Source: a virus. From it: a stretch of DNA of 64,000 nucleotides. The notes beneath the pieces were generated by a model, which saw only the letters and a program-made list of their open reading frames with translations, made no database searches and was not told the origin of the DNA. The first letter of the stretch is position 1; each line of letters opens with the position of its first letter. The stretch is taken from positions 1-64,000 of IMG/VR virus record IMGVR_UViG_3300037502_003888; one strand, given 5' to 3'. Both the position numbers and the translations under genes were made by a program. This document shows positions 33,271 through 41,540 of this stretch, piece by piece.

Positions 33271-33789
33271 TCACCGGCGGCAGAGACGCCGCACAGTGTC
33301 CTGATTGAGCTCCCAGAACAAGGCGTGATCCATGATCATCCAGTGTCCGTTGAGCCCCGATGCGTAATTGAAATGCCTGGTGAATTGTAGTGGGGAAGTA
33401 TTGGGCTGTGCTTGTACTGCTACAAAAGTGCCTTTGCGATTGAACTTCATGAAGATGATATTGAAATCGCCGGGATCTGCAACGTCGACACACTGCTGGA
33501 TCCAGCCATCTAATATCCGAGAGCTGCCTGTGAAAAGCTGATGAAAGGGGAAGTCTTTATAGGATTTACATTCTGCGTTGAAACGTGGGAAATTTTCTCC
33601 GGGTATGATATCGCCCTTGAACGTGCGTATCTGTCCTTCGTGCAAGAACTCTTTGCGATGCGTGTTTTTACCACCGATATAAGCGCCTGATCCTGGAGCC
33701 CGCATGAATTTCTCACCATAGAGATCAGTGAGGAAATCTGCGATGTGCCGCTCGAAACTATTGCCTTTGGCTTTGCTGGGACTGGTCAT
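33271..33789 (-). CDS. PD-(D/E)XK nuclease / resolvase-like protein
   Basis: 172 residues. It has the layout of small Holliday-junction-resolvase-like nucleases: KGNSFERHIADFLTDLYG with Glu 13, then RAPGSGAYIGG, FKGDIIP with Asp 60, and FNAECKSYKDF with Glu 73 and Lys 75 (the E-x-K of the PD-(D/E)XK fold). The metal-binding residues D60, E73 and K75 are all present. It is the last gene of the gp55-gp47-gp46 operon; its ATG abuts the TAA of the radical-SAM gene. Its likely job is branched-DNA processing in recombination with gp46/gp47, or DNA degradation. A restriction-like nuclease is a less likely alternative. Confidence 0.75.
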   Translation of the reverse strand: MTSPSKAKGNSFERHIADFLTDLYGEKFMRAPGSGAYIGGKNTHRKEFLHEGQIRTFKGDIIPGENFPRFNAECKSYKDFPFHQLFTGSSRILDGWIQQCVDVADPGDFNIIFMKFNRKGTFVAVQAQPNTSPLQFTRHFNYASGLNGHWMIMDHALFWELNQDTVRRLCRR

Positions 33790-34818
33790 TTACCATTCTG
33801 TGGTGTGTTGTACATCGCGCAAACGTTCTGGTGTGCATTTGGTACTGCATTCTTGGCTATCAAACCGGAGAAAATCCGTGTGCCAGAATTCATCACTGAT
33901 GATTTCCGGGAAAGATCTCTGCCAGAGATTGAATCTATCAGCAGCCAGCTTCTGCCACTGATGATTGTGTATATATCTGTTGGCAGTCCAACAGCAAGGA
34001 TAAAACTCACCACGGCTGTTGACAAACACACCTTTGTTGCCGATCATGCACAGCGCAGAATAGCGCTGTTGCTGCTGCAATTGCTGTGCGCGCTGCAGAT
34101 ACAGCAGTTGCATCTCGTGCCCCGGGCGAGCTTTCTGGCTCAGCACAGTGATCTCCCGTTCAAATCTATGTCCCTGGGCCCGGTATTGGCTCTGTGTGGG
34201 CTGCAGCGCATCATTGGTGCCATAGACCTCGGGATAGTGGGATCCAAATTTGGTGCTCTTGGTGAGCTGGAATTGGTCCAGGCCCAGACGTTGGGCTATG
34301 TCGCACATATCGGGAATGTGCTGCTCGTTGAAAGCAAATGCGATACTAGCCCACACTGTGTAGGTGGTTTGATTGTGAGCCAGGAACGTCTGTATACCTT
34401 GATGTATGCTGTGCCAGTCCGAGTTCACGCGATACTGGCGATTGCTGTCATGATCCCAACCATCTATGCTCCAGTGTATCTCGTCGTTGTGATCTAAGGT
34501 GCATGCCAGCTCGCGCCAAAACTCCTGGGGCCGGTGGCTGCCATTGGTGACTATCACTAGATGCAGCCGGGGATTCACGCTCTTGATCCATGCACAGATA
34601 GCCACGAGATCCCGGCAGTAAATGGGATCTCCGTCGTTGCCGCACAGGGTGATGCGGCGTATGTCTCGCACCACATCGGCTGTGATCTGCTGCTGGAAAA
34701 AATCTAGGTTCAGTTGTTGGTTCAACAGGGTCTGGGGAACTTCGGCCCTGGGACATCTCGGACAGCGCAATGCACAGATGCTGCTGGGTTCGATGTGCCA
34801 GTGGTCCCAGACGATCAT
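33790..34818 (-). CDS. Radical SAM / SPASM-like protein
   Basis: 342 residues. Near the N-terminus CALRCPRC gives Cys 15, 19 and 22, the CX3CX2C iron-sulfur motif of radical SAM enzymes, followed by ITLCGNDGDPIYC, the usual G-G-E-P-like SAM-binding strand in variant form. The C-terminal part has ALCMIGNKGVFVNSRGEFYP, then CC and W, and finally ECSTKC, so seven or so Cys in a SPASM-like pattern that could hold auxiliary clusters. It could modify a peptide, protein or small molecule by radical chemistry. It lies between gp46 (overlap ATGA) and the nuclease (TAAATG), in the apparent early operon. The substrate is unknown. Confidence 0.82.
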   Translation of the reverse strand: MIVWDHWHIEPSSICALRCPRCPRAEVPQTLLNQQLNLDFFQQQITADVVRDIRRITLCGNDGDPIYCRDLVAICAWIKSVNPRLHLVIVTNGSHRPQEFWRELACTLDHNDEIHWSIDGWDHDSNRQYRVNSDWHSIHQGIQTFLAHNQTTYTVWASIAFAFNEQHIPDMCDIAQRLGLDQFQLTKSTKFGSHYPEVYGTNDALQPTQSQYRAQGHRFEREITVLSQKARPGHEMQLLYLQRAQQLQQQQRYSALCMIGNKGVFVNSRGEFYPCCWTANRYIHNHQWQKLAADRFNLWQRSFPEIISDEFWHTDFLRFDSQECSTKCTPERLRDVQHTTEW

Positions 34819-36578
34819 GCGCGATCTACATCCGTGTTATAGGACGTGAATCCATTTTCTTTTACCACTCGTAGGATGTTTTCCACACGTCCTGCCAGTT
34901 CGTCCCTGTGGCTTACCAGCCACACTGACTTTCCCCGCTCGCGGCTCATCTGTTTTAACAAGGACAGGCAGCTTTCCATGCCCGCAGTGTCCATGCCAGA
35001 ATCAATGAGTTCGTCGATGAACAGGAGATTGATGGGCGAATACAGGCTCTCCCATACATCCCGGAACGCCCAGCTCATGCTGAGTATGAGTCGATTGCGT
35101 TCACCGCGGCTGAGATTGTCAAAATCTAGATCTCGACCCAGTTCCTGTATCTCCACGGTGAGATCTGGCTGGAAAGTCACTGAATGTGGCAGTCCAATGC
35201 GATCCAGATACCATGTGAGACGGCTGTTGAGATAGCTGAGATTCTGTTCTATGATCTTTTTGCGCACAAAACTATCTTTGCTGGTCAGGAGCTTCAAGAG
35301 GAAATCCTGGTGATCATGCAGCCGTGTGAGGCGATTGATCTCATCGTAGCTCACGTCCTGCAGAGCTTGATTCTGCATCTCTGTGATCTGTTCGGTATAG
35401 GGATCAGACTCTCCCTGCCGATTGGTGAGATCTCGGCGCAGGCTGTCTAGGCTGTTGCGATGATTTAGAGCCTGTTCGAGACTGTCATAGAACACCACAG
35501 GTGCAGCGCCCAATTCTCCGAGATCATCGATCTCGTTGAGGTGTTCGATCCTCTGGGTGTCGTTGGTCAGGAGCTGCAGTGAGATTTCTTGGAGGTTCTG
35601 TGTCTTTTCCTGCAGTATCTGATCTTGTTTGCTGTCATGCAGTTCCTGACCACAGGCATGACAGCGATGTTCACGCAAGGTAGCGATGTCACGCTCGAGC
35701 TTGACGCGATCTCGATTGAGTTTGGCATCGTCTTGATCTATCTGCCGGATCCACAGCTGATGATCCTCGATCTGTTTTCTGCGCAGGTGATAGGCTTCGA
35801 GATCACGATGCGCCTGCACTTCTTGATCGATGTTGATGTGTTCCAAGGCTTCTATGGCTGTTTGCAGTGTGGTACAATCGTCGTTGTGTTTTTTCTGCCA
35901 CAGCTCTTGGCGACGGCAGAGGTTGTTGATCTGTTCTTGTATGCGTTGATTGGCTTCTTGCACGGCCTTGATGCGTAATTCTTCGCGGGTCATGCCATCG
36001 CGAGTGATTTTGTTGAGTTCTTTGATTTTCTCTGCACGTTCACTCAGCAAGGTTATGCCCAGGAGTTGCTCGATGATCACACGCTGGTCATTGGTCTTGA
36101 GACTGAGAAAAGGTTCGGTATAGGTGTTCAGGGCCATGATGTGTCGCATCATGTCATGGCTCATGCCCAGGGTGGTTTCTATGGCTGCCTGTGTTTCTCG
36201 GCTGTCACCTTGGCTGTCATCTGTCGCGGCTTGTTCTTCGTTGTTGACATAGAATTTCAAGACATTGGGCTTGCGGCCGCGCTCGATTCGATATTGCCTG
36301 TCATTGACTTCAAAATCCACCGACACCAACATGTTACGACCATTGGTCTTGTTGATGAGATTGTCGCGCCGGATGTTGGTCAGGGCTTGCCCATACAGTG
36401 CATAGCTCAAAGCATTGATTATGGTGGTCTTGCCGGTGCCGTTGCGGCTGCCGTCTCCGCCGAGGTCTAGATTTTCACCCAGGACCAAGGTGAGATCTTG
36501 CCGATCAAAGTTGATACCTTGCGTGGCGTTGCCCACGCTCATGAAGTTACGCACTGAGATGTTGTTGATTCGTATCAT
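34815..36578 (-). CDS. 46: Recombination nuclease subunit gp46 (SbcC/Rad50-like ATPase)
   Basis: 587 residues (T4 gp46 has 560). Walker A GSRNGTGKT at 43-51, a long coiled coil from about 180 to 450 interrupted by the zinc hook CHACG (Cys 306 and 309), the ABC signature LSRGER at 489-494, and Walker B NLLFIDE at 517-523. The hook is a single CxxC, as in Rad50, so two molecules must pair. With gp47 it forms the DNA-end-resecting complex for recombination-dependent replication. It overlaps the radical-SAM gene by ATGA, and 11 bases separate it from the upstream GT10-like gene. Confidence 0.97.
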   Translation of the reverse strand: MIRINNISVRNFMSVGNATQGINFDRQDLTLVLGENLDLGGDGSRNGTGKTTIINALSYALYGQALTNIRRDNLINKTNGRNMLVSVDFEVNDRQYRIERGRKPNVLKFYVNNEEQAATDDSQGDSRETQAAIETTLGMSHDMMRHIMALNTYTEPFLSLKTNDQRVIIEQLLGITLLSERAEKIKELNKITRDGMTREELRIKAVQEANQRIQEQINNLCRRQELWQKKHNDDCTTLQTAIEALEHINIDQEVQAHRDLEAYHLRRKQIEDHQLWIRQIDQDDAKLNRDRVKLERDIATLREHRCHACGQELHDSKQDQILQEKTQNLQEISLQLLTNDTQRIEHLNEIDDLGELGAAPVVFYDSLEQALNHRNSLDSLRRDLTNRQGESDPYTEQITEMQNQALQDVSYDEINRLTRLHDHQDFLLKLLTSKDSFVRKKIIEQNLSYLNSRLTWYLDRIGLPHSVTFQPDLTVEIQELGRDLDFDNLSRGERNRLILSMSWAFRDVWESLYSPINLLFIDELIDSGMDTAGMESCLSLLKQMSRERGKSVWLVSHRDELAGRVENILRVVKENGFTSYNTDVDRA

Positions 36579-36589
36579 GTTGGTGTATG

Positions 36590-37144
36590 TTACAGTCTTT
36601 GTGCGATTTTCGCAAGCTCGCGCTGGCGCAAATGCTGGAGATTGGAGAGATTGTGCGCCAGCGTGGGCTGCATGAGACGCCGCAGGTCCACCAATTTTGA
36701 TGCATCAAGCCTGCTGAGTCGGTCAAGCTCTCGCACCACTGCCTGCGTGCGCTGAGCCACAGTGGGCAATTGATCATAGCTCTCGTCCCACCAGGATCCA
36801 AAGGTCTGGAAACCCTGTTGCTGCAGCCAGGCCAAGGTACCCTGCTGCCCTATCATCATGAATGGCACACCGCCCAACACAGCTTTCCAGGTTTTTTCCG
36901 TGACATAGATCCAGGGGTAATCGCCCATGGTTTCGGTCACGATGTACACGAATCCTTGCTGTATGTGCTGCACTGAGAATGTCCGGCACTCGTCTTGGGC
37001 CATGGCCATGAGTCGCTGGTCGCGATAACTGTTGCCCAAGAATCTCTGCTGGTGTTGCAGCATGATCCGCCACTGATCCGGGTCCAATTCTATGTCGTCA
37101 TTGACACGCACCGGTGGATCAGTGACGCGCATGGTGATATTCAT
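36590..37144 (-). CDS. GT10-like protein, C-terminal part
   Basis: 184 residues. The motif YVTEKTWKAVLGGVPFMMIG with WLQQQGFQTFGSWW after it is the nucleotide-sugar-binding C-terminal module of GT10-like glycosyltransferases (E-K-x-W-K-x-[IVL]-x-x-G). It corresponds to the ITEKTTKPLAAG region of the 19179-20357 protein. The N-terminal half seems to be supplied by the upstream gene, whose stop overlaps this ATG (ATGA). It is either a two-gene enzyme, with coupled translation, or a single gene broken by a frameshift. It sits between gp47 and gp46, an unusual place for a glycosyltransferase. Confidence 0.62.
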   Translation of the reverse strand: MNITMRVTDPPVRVNDDIELDPDQWRIMLQHQQRFLGNSYRDQRLMAMAQDECRTFSVQHIQQGFVYIVTETMGDYPWIYVTEKTWKAVLGGVPFMMIGQQGTLAWLQQQGFQTFGSWWDESYDQLPTVAQRTQAVVRELDRLSRLDASKLVDLRRLMQPTLAHNLSNLQHLRQRELAKIAQRL

Positions 37145-37698
37145 GCCCAGTGCCAGCTCACAGCACCGCGGTGCAATAGATCATGCTCGGCCAGGCAACA
37201 CAGCGTGAACAAACGATGCTGTCTGCGCCGGTGATTCAAGCACACATACAACGGTCCGGGTTGCCAGGATTCAGGCAACATGGCCTGATCCAGCTGTGAT
37301 CCCGCGGGAAAATCATACCACAGCGTGGTCTCGATCACTGTGAGACAATGATCGCTGTTGCATATGGTGCGGGCCAAGTGCTGCAGATGATCCGTGATGC
37401 CGTGATGGTTGGTGAGGAAGATCAGCTTTTCCAGGGGTGTGTTCCAGGCAGCACAACTGCGGAAGAAATTGTACACAGTGTTGCCGGTGATGCTGGTATG
37501 GTCGCAGTAGTCGGTTTCGTGGAACAAGATCACCGCACGCTCATCCTCAGCATATTGTTCGTCGGCTAGATCATTCATGGCGCGGCTGAGATCATGTGGT
37601 GCCAGATCTACTTCCATGAGATCCACCACATGCCGTATGCGATAGCGCTGCCGTATCAAATCCAAGACTTCGGGCTGTATGCAACCATCCCACATCAT
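37141..37698 (-). CDS. GT10-like protein, N-terminal part
   Basis: 185 residues. No complete catalytic motif. Features seen are ILFHETDYCDHTSITGN, KLIFLTNHHGI and, near the end, LYVCLNHRRRQHRLFTLCCL. The last segment parallels AVSCLNRFPRLHRYHVIRAV of the 19179-20357 protein, which carries both halves in one chain. The ORF overlaps gp47 at its start (ATGA) and the C-terminal-part gene at its end (ATGA). Together the two ORFs give about 368 residues, close to the 392 of the intact relative. I infer that they form one split enzyme. Confidence 0.55.
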   Translation of the reverse strand: MMWDGCIQPEVLDLIRQRYRIRHVVDLMEVDLAPHDLSRAMNDLADEQYAEDERAVILFHETDYCDHTSITGNTVYNFFRSCAAWNTPLEKLIFLTNHHGITDHLQHLARTICNSDHCLTVIETTLWYDFPAGSQLDQAMLPESWQPGPLYVCLNHRRRQHRLFTLCCLAEHDLLHRGAVSWHWA

Positions 37699-38708
37699 AG
37701 CGTTTGATAGATGCTGAGCAGCAGTTTTGGATCGTAATGGTCGCTCTGTATCTTGGTGATCTGGTCAGTGACGATCTGGTCCACGCTTTCAAATTTCACA
37801 TGCCCCGGCGCTAGATCCTCTTCCACACCCGCTCTGCGCCCCGGCACCAGGCTCATCTCTCTGAGATTGTGTTGTCCCACGAAAGTCTCTTTGATGAAGT
37901 TGGCTTCTTCGTAGGAGATTTCTATGTCGAGATTTACGCGTACATGCATCTTGGGACGCAGGAGCTCGGCACCGTGGTCGATCAGCGTAGACAGATTCCA
38001 GACATTGTATAGTGGCTGATCGGGCCAGGCATGATACTGCGGTTCTTCGCCCCACTCCAGGATCACGCAGCCTCGTTCAGCATCGCCGGCATCGGCGAAG
38101 TTGTGCGGGAACGCATTGCCGATGTAGGTGATGTTTTTCTTGGTCTGGCGTTTGTGGAAGTGTCCAGTGAACACATGTTCAAACCCCTGGAAATCTTCGC
38201 GATGAACTTCGCCATGATCCGGCATCTCTACCATGGCGTTCATGAGATAGCCGGGCAGCTCAAAATGTCCAAACATGTATCGACCCTCGAGTCGTGCAAT
38301 GCGCCGGTGGTCATCAGCTACCAACCACGGTGCCACCACGGCATCGCCTTCGATGAGCCAGTCGTTGCAGATGCGCACACGGGAGAGATGTCGCGCCCAC
38401 TCCACGCTCTGGATGTCACGACGGTCACGATAGTAGAGATCGTGATTGCCGGGTATAAACAGCACCTGATCAAAGTTGTCATTGAGATGCTCCAGGGCTC
38501 GCAGGCTGTAGTTCAGGGTCACGATGTTGATGCTGCTGCGATGATTGTGCCAGTCACCTAGGAACATGGCTGTTTCACAGCCTTGATCGCGTGCCAGGGC
38601 CGTGGCCCACTGCACAAAGGCCAGGCAGTCTTCGTTGTGGGCCTGGCTGTTGCTCTTGAGACCAAAGTGTATGTCCGTGAAAATCATGGCACGGCGAAAC
38701 AGATTCAT
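37695..38708 (-). CDS. 47: Recombination nuclease subunit gp47 (SbcD/Mre11-like)
   Basis: 337 residues (T4 gp47 has 339). All calcineurin-like phosphoesterase motifs are present: FTDIHFG (Asp 12, His 14), FLGDWHNHR (Asp 52), GNHD at 87-90, GHFE near 147 and the late GHFH at 182-185. It provides the two-metal nuclease active site of the gp46/gp47 complex. It is the second gene behind the gp55 promoter; its stop overlaps the ATG of the GT10-like gene (ATGA) and its own start is 2 bases from the gp55 stop. It is a tightly packed, co-translated unit. Confidence 0.97.
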   Translation of the reverse strand: MNLFRRAMIFTDIHFGLKSNSQAHNEDCLAFVQWATALARDQGCETAMFLGDWHNHRSSINIVTLNYSLRALEHLNDNFDQVLFIPGNHDLYYRDRRDIQSVEWARHLSRVRICNDWLIEGDAVVAPWLVADDHRRIARLEGRYMFGHFELPGYLMNAMVEMPDHGEVHREDFQGFEHVFTGHFHKRQTKKNITYIGNAFPHNFADAGDAERGCVILEWGEEPQYHAWPDQPLYNVWNLSTLIDHGAELLRPKMHVRVNLDIEISYEEANFIKETFVGQHNLREMSLVPGRRAGVEEDLAPGHVKFESVDQIVTDQITKIQSDHYDPKLLLSIYQTL

Positions 38709-38710
38709 GG

Positions 38711-39592
38711 TTAATCCTCTAGGGGCATGATGGGGTTAAAGGCCTGGGGTGTCTTGGTCTGGCTGTATTGCCGAGTCCAGGAAGGATTGAGTCCGTTCAT
38801 CTCCAAGATGTCATCACGGATGTTTTGATTCTTTTTCTCGATGTTGAGGATGCGAGTGAAGCTGTTGGTGATGGCAGCAGTGTAGTAGGCAAAGGGATTC
38901 TGGGATTTTGATTCATCAAACTGCAGGCCGATCTGGCTGAGCTGCAGCAGGGCCTGACCGCGCATTTCCTCGTTGTAGGTATAGCCTCGCCAGTTTGATC
39001 TAGTGGCATAGCGTTCGCAGAGCTTGAGAAACATCTCTGCGAGTCTGCGTGTCATGTTGCCGTGATCCCGGCTATAGTGTCCGGTTTCTAGGTCGCCCTG
39101 CCAATGGCTTTTGCCCACGAGATATGGAATGCGATGCTCGTTCAAACGGTAGTGTTGGAACGGTGGAAAATTCACCCTGACATGCGTAGGATCCACGGCC
39201 ACTTCCACAGCGATGTCTTCAGAGACTTCATCGAGGTCTTCTTCGATGTCCAGGAGATCTTCCAATCTCTGTTTTTTGGCCTGTGCTTTGGCGGGTTTTT
39301 TGGGCGCCATGGGTATGTGTTCCCAGGTCATGATCCTGAACACCAGGTCTGTGTGTGCGATCTTTTTCTCGTTCTGTGGCTCACCGGTTTCCCGGGCTAT
39401 GCGCGCTGCACGATTCCTGCGGGCCTCGGCTATGGTCCTTTGGTTGATCTTGCTCACAGAGGGCAGTATGATATCAAACTGATGATCTGTGCGTCGGTCT
39501 AGGAAACTGCAGTATGTGTTCTTGCTGAGATGTATTTCTTTGAGTATGTCTCGATTGTTGAGATAGTTCACGCGCGGTGGGGTAGTGGTCAA
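38711..39592 (-). CDS. 55: Late-transcription sigma factor gp55, with N-terminal extension
   Basis: 293 residues from a TTG at 39592, chosen because CAGGAG ends 7 bases upstream; a longer reading would start inside the promoter. Residues about 165-280 are the gp55 sigma core: MTRRLAEMFLKLCERYATRS, NWRGYTYNEEMRGQALLQLS, GLQFDESKSQNPFAYYTAAI and SFTRILNIEKKNQ. T4 gp55 has 185 residues and no long N-terminal part. Here about 165 residues precede the core, including YLNNRDILKEIHLSKNTYCS, FRIMTWEHIPMAPKK and an acidic linker. gp55 directs host RNA polymerase to TATAAATA late promoters, many of which occur in this window. The T4 clamp-contacting L-D-F-L-type tail is not seen; it ends NPIMPLED. Confidence 0.93.
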   Translation of the reverse strand: MTTTPPRVNYLNNRDILKEIHLSKNTYCSFLDRRTDHQFDIILPSVSKINQRTIAEARRNRAARIARETGEPQNEKKIAHTDLVFRIMTWEHIPMAPKKPAKAQAKKQRLEDLLDIEEDLDEVSEDIAVEVAVDPTHVRVNFPPFQHYRLNEHRIPYLVGKSHWQGDLETGHYSRDHGNMTRRLAEMFLKLCERYATRSNWRGYTYNEEMRGQALLQLSQIGLQFDESKSQNPFAYYTAAITNSFTRILNIEKKNQNIRDDILEMNGLNPSWTRQYSQTKTPQAFNPIMPLED

Positions 39593-39614
39593 AGCCTTTC
39601 TCCTGTTTTTTGTT

Positions 39615-39642
39615 ATTGTACATGAATCTCGCGCGATGTCAA
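39615..39642 (-). promoter_or_regulatory. Sigma70-type promoter for the gp55-gp47-gp46 operon
   Basis: The minus strand reads TTGACA, 16 bases, TACAAT (the bounds are the outer edges of the two boxes). It lies 22 bases upstream of the TTG start of gp55. It is the only good host-type promoter seen ahead of these recombination and transcription genes, and it suits early or middle expression by unmodified host polymerase. Confidence 0.75.
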
Positions 39643-39674
39643 GCCTCGCCAAAAAACCAGTGTTTTTTGATCTG

Positions 39675-39682
39675 GGTAAATA
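39675..39682 (+). promoter_or_regulatory. Late promoter GGTAAATA
   Basis: Plus-strand GGTAAATA 17 bases before the ATG at 39700, followed by a GGGGAAG ribosome binding site. It opens the baseplate operon. Confidence 0.65.
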
Positions 39683-39699
39683 CGTGATGGGGAAGATCT

Positions 39700-41238
39700 A
39701 TGGCATATGACGCGACGAGAGCCGCAGTATTTAATCGGCTCATACAGTTAGGTTACAGCGAGCAAGAAGCACTGAACCAGGCCGGCATCTCTGATGCCGA
39801 TGCCGGCAACTATTCCATAGGCAACAACGGGTCAATTGGCCCGCTGATCGATGGTTCTGGTGCTGCCAACAATCTAGCCGTTGATCCAGTGAGTCGCAGT
39901 GGTTACGCCCAGAATGCCAATCGCGGCGATGCGGCATTTGTGCCCACCGAGACACCGGGCATCAGCCCCTATGGCGAGCAGGACGATGTGTTTGAAGAGC
40001 CTCCCACCATACAACCCGGTGCACAGACCACATTTGACGAATTTGGCAACATCACCTATCCCGTGGCCGACGATGGTGCTGCTTTTTCAGAGTTGCCCGA
40101 CGATGATCTGGCTTTCCAACAGGGTGTGGATCCTGGACCGGGCTATGGCGAATCCGATGACAACTTGGCGTTTGAACCTGTCACAGAAAACCCTGGCGCG
40201 CAGACCACGTTTGATGAATTTGGCAACATAGTATATCCCACTGCTGATGATGGCGATGCCTTCAGCGATCTGCCCGACGATAACCTGGCCTATGGCCAAG
40301 GTGTGGATCCCGGACCGGGATATGGTGTCAGCGATGACAATCTAGCATTTGAACCCGTGCCTGTGGATCCCCAGGCCTTTGATCCTGCCACCCTGCAGGC
40401 TTCGGAGACCAAGGCTGCCTTGCAGCGTACCCAACAGCAAAGTGCCATACAACAGAGACAAAACGAGACCACACGTGGCGATTGGCGTGTGCGCCTGCGT
40501 CTGATGCCCGGTGCCACGTATCTTTACAAAGCCCCCGATGCTGATGTACTCAAGCCCTTGGTAGCCAGCGATGGTGTGATCTTTCCCTATATGCCGCAGA
40601 TCCAGACCAATTATCAGGCCAAATACGACGCCTATGATCTGGTGCACAGCAACTATCGCGGGTATTTCTATCGTGGCAGCAGCGTGAATGAAGTGCAGAT
40701 CACTGGCACATTCACGGCACAGGACACCAAGGAAGCAGAATACGTGTTGGCAGTGATACACTTTTTCCGCTGCGTCACTAAGATGTTCTATGGCAAAGAT
40801 CCCTTGCGTGGAGCACCGCCTCCGCTGGTACAACTCAGCGGTCTCGGTCAGTATCAGTTCAACAATCATCCCTGCGTGGTCAGCAACTTCAACTATAACT
40901 TGCCCAACAACGTCAACTATATCCGTACCACGCCCAACAACCAGGGACTCAACCTCACGCCGCGGCGCAATCTCTCGGGCACGCCCAGCAGCAACACTCT
41001 GGCCAGCATCGCCGCACGTCTCAGCAATGCCGGACTACCGAGAGGTGCCACACCCGAAAGACTGACCCTGGGCGAAGTGCAGGGAGTAGTGGCCGGCACC
41101 GAACAGAGCACCTATGTGCCCACCAAGATCGAACTACAGATCACGCTGTTGCCCATACAGACTCGTCAGCAGGTCAGCCAACAGTTCAGCCTGGAGAATT
41201 TCGCCAATGGCAACCTCATCAAGGGAGGATTCTGGTAA
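39700..41238 (+). CDS. Baseplate/tail-tube-cap protein, gp48/gp54-like
   Basis: 512 residues. Residues about 260-512 hold the conserved domain: WRVRLRLMPGATYLYKAP, then SDGVIFPYMPQIQTNYQAKY, HSNYRGYFYRGSSVNEVQIT and FTAQDTKEAEYVLAVIHFFR, NNHPCVVSNFNYNLPNNVNY. In aquatic T4-like phages this domain is annotated among the tube-cap/initiator proteins (gp48/gp54). Which of the two is not resolved. The N-terminal 260 residues are low in complexity and acidic, including a near-perfect tandem repeat of 59 residues (106-164 and 165-223) starting PGAQTTFDEFGN. A gp53 gene follows with a TAATG overlap. Confidence 0.65.
   Translation: MAYDATRAAVFNRLIQLGYSEQEALNQAGISDADAGNYSIGNNGSIGPLIDGSGAANNLAVDPVSRSGYAQNANRGDAAFVPTETPGISPYGEQDDVFEEPPTIQPGAQTTFDEFGNITYPVADDGAAFSELPDDDLAFQQGVDPGPGYGESDDNLAFEPVTENPGAQTTFDEFGNIVYPTADDGDAFSDLPDDNLAYGQGVDPGPGYGVSDDNLAFEPVPVDPQAFDPATLQASETKAALQRTQQQSAIQQRQNETTRGDWRVRLRLMPGATYLYKAPDADVLKPLVASDGVIFPYMPQIQTNYQAKYDAYDLVHSNYRGYFYRGSSVNEVQITGTFTAQDTKEAEYVLAVIHFFRCVTKMFYGKDPLRGAPPPLVQLSGLGQYQFNNHPCVVSNFNYNLPNNVNYIRTTPNNQGLNLTPRRNLSGTPSSNTLASIAARLSNAGLPRGATPERLTLGEVQGVVAGTEQSTYVPTKIELQITLLPIQTRQQVSQQFSLENFANGNLIKGGFW
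40015..40368 (+). repeat. Tandem 177-base in-frame duplication
   Basis: Two adjacent copies (40015-40191 and 40192-40368) encode PGAQTTFDEFGN-I-Y ... PDDxLA-x-QGVDPGPGYG ... SDDNLAFEP with a few substitutions. The copies differ at scattered codons, so the duplication is not very recent. Start and end are set by eye. Confidence 0.8.
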
Positions 41239-41537
41239 TGGCCGATTATGATGCTACCAGTCCCTATTATCTCACCCAGTACACGCAGTTCTTCCTGGAC
41301 AGCATGGTCAATCGCCCCATACCCAAGGAAAGCGATGATATCCTGTTCACCATCAATCTCACATACCAATATCGTCCAGATCTCCTGGCCTATGACCTCT
41401 ATGGCACACCTACGCTGTGGTGGGTATTCTACCAGCGCAATCCCAACACGCTGACAAAACCGCCACTGGACTTTGCTGTGAACACACAGATCTATCTGCC
41501 CAAAGAATCCACGCTGAAGTCGGCGCTGGGGTACTAA
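41238..41537 (+). CDS. 53: Baseplate wedge subunit gp53
   Basis: 99 residues, start overlapping the upstream stop (TAATG). The sequence has YDATSPYYLTQYTQFFLDSM, LTYQYRPDLLAYDLYGTPTL and WWVFYQRNPNTLTKPPLDFA. This L-A-x-x-x-Y-G-x-x-x-L-W-W-V-[FI] block is the LysM-like gp53 signature. T4 gp53 is about twice as long (196); this is the short form typical of aquatic T4-like phages. gp53 binds wedge subunits gp6/gp25 and helps the six wedges join to the hub. It lies 3 bases before the next gene. Confidence 0.9.
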   Translation: MADYDATSPYYLTQYTQFFLDSMVNRPIPKESDDILFTINLTYQYRPDLLAYDLYGTPTLWWVFYQRNPNTLTKPPLDFAVNTQIYLPKESTLKSALGY

Positions 41538-41540
41538 CCC

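Noticed and set aside
39593-39652. Upstream start of gp55 at 39652
   Set aside because: It would run through the sigma70-type promoter. The TTG at 39592 has CAGGAG at a spacing of 7 bases.
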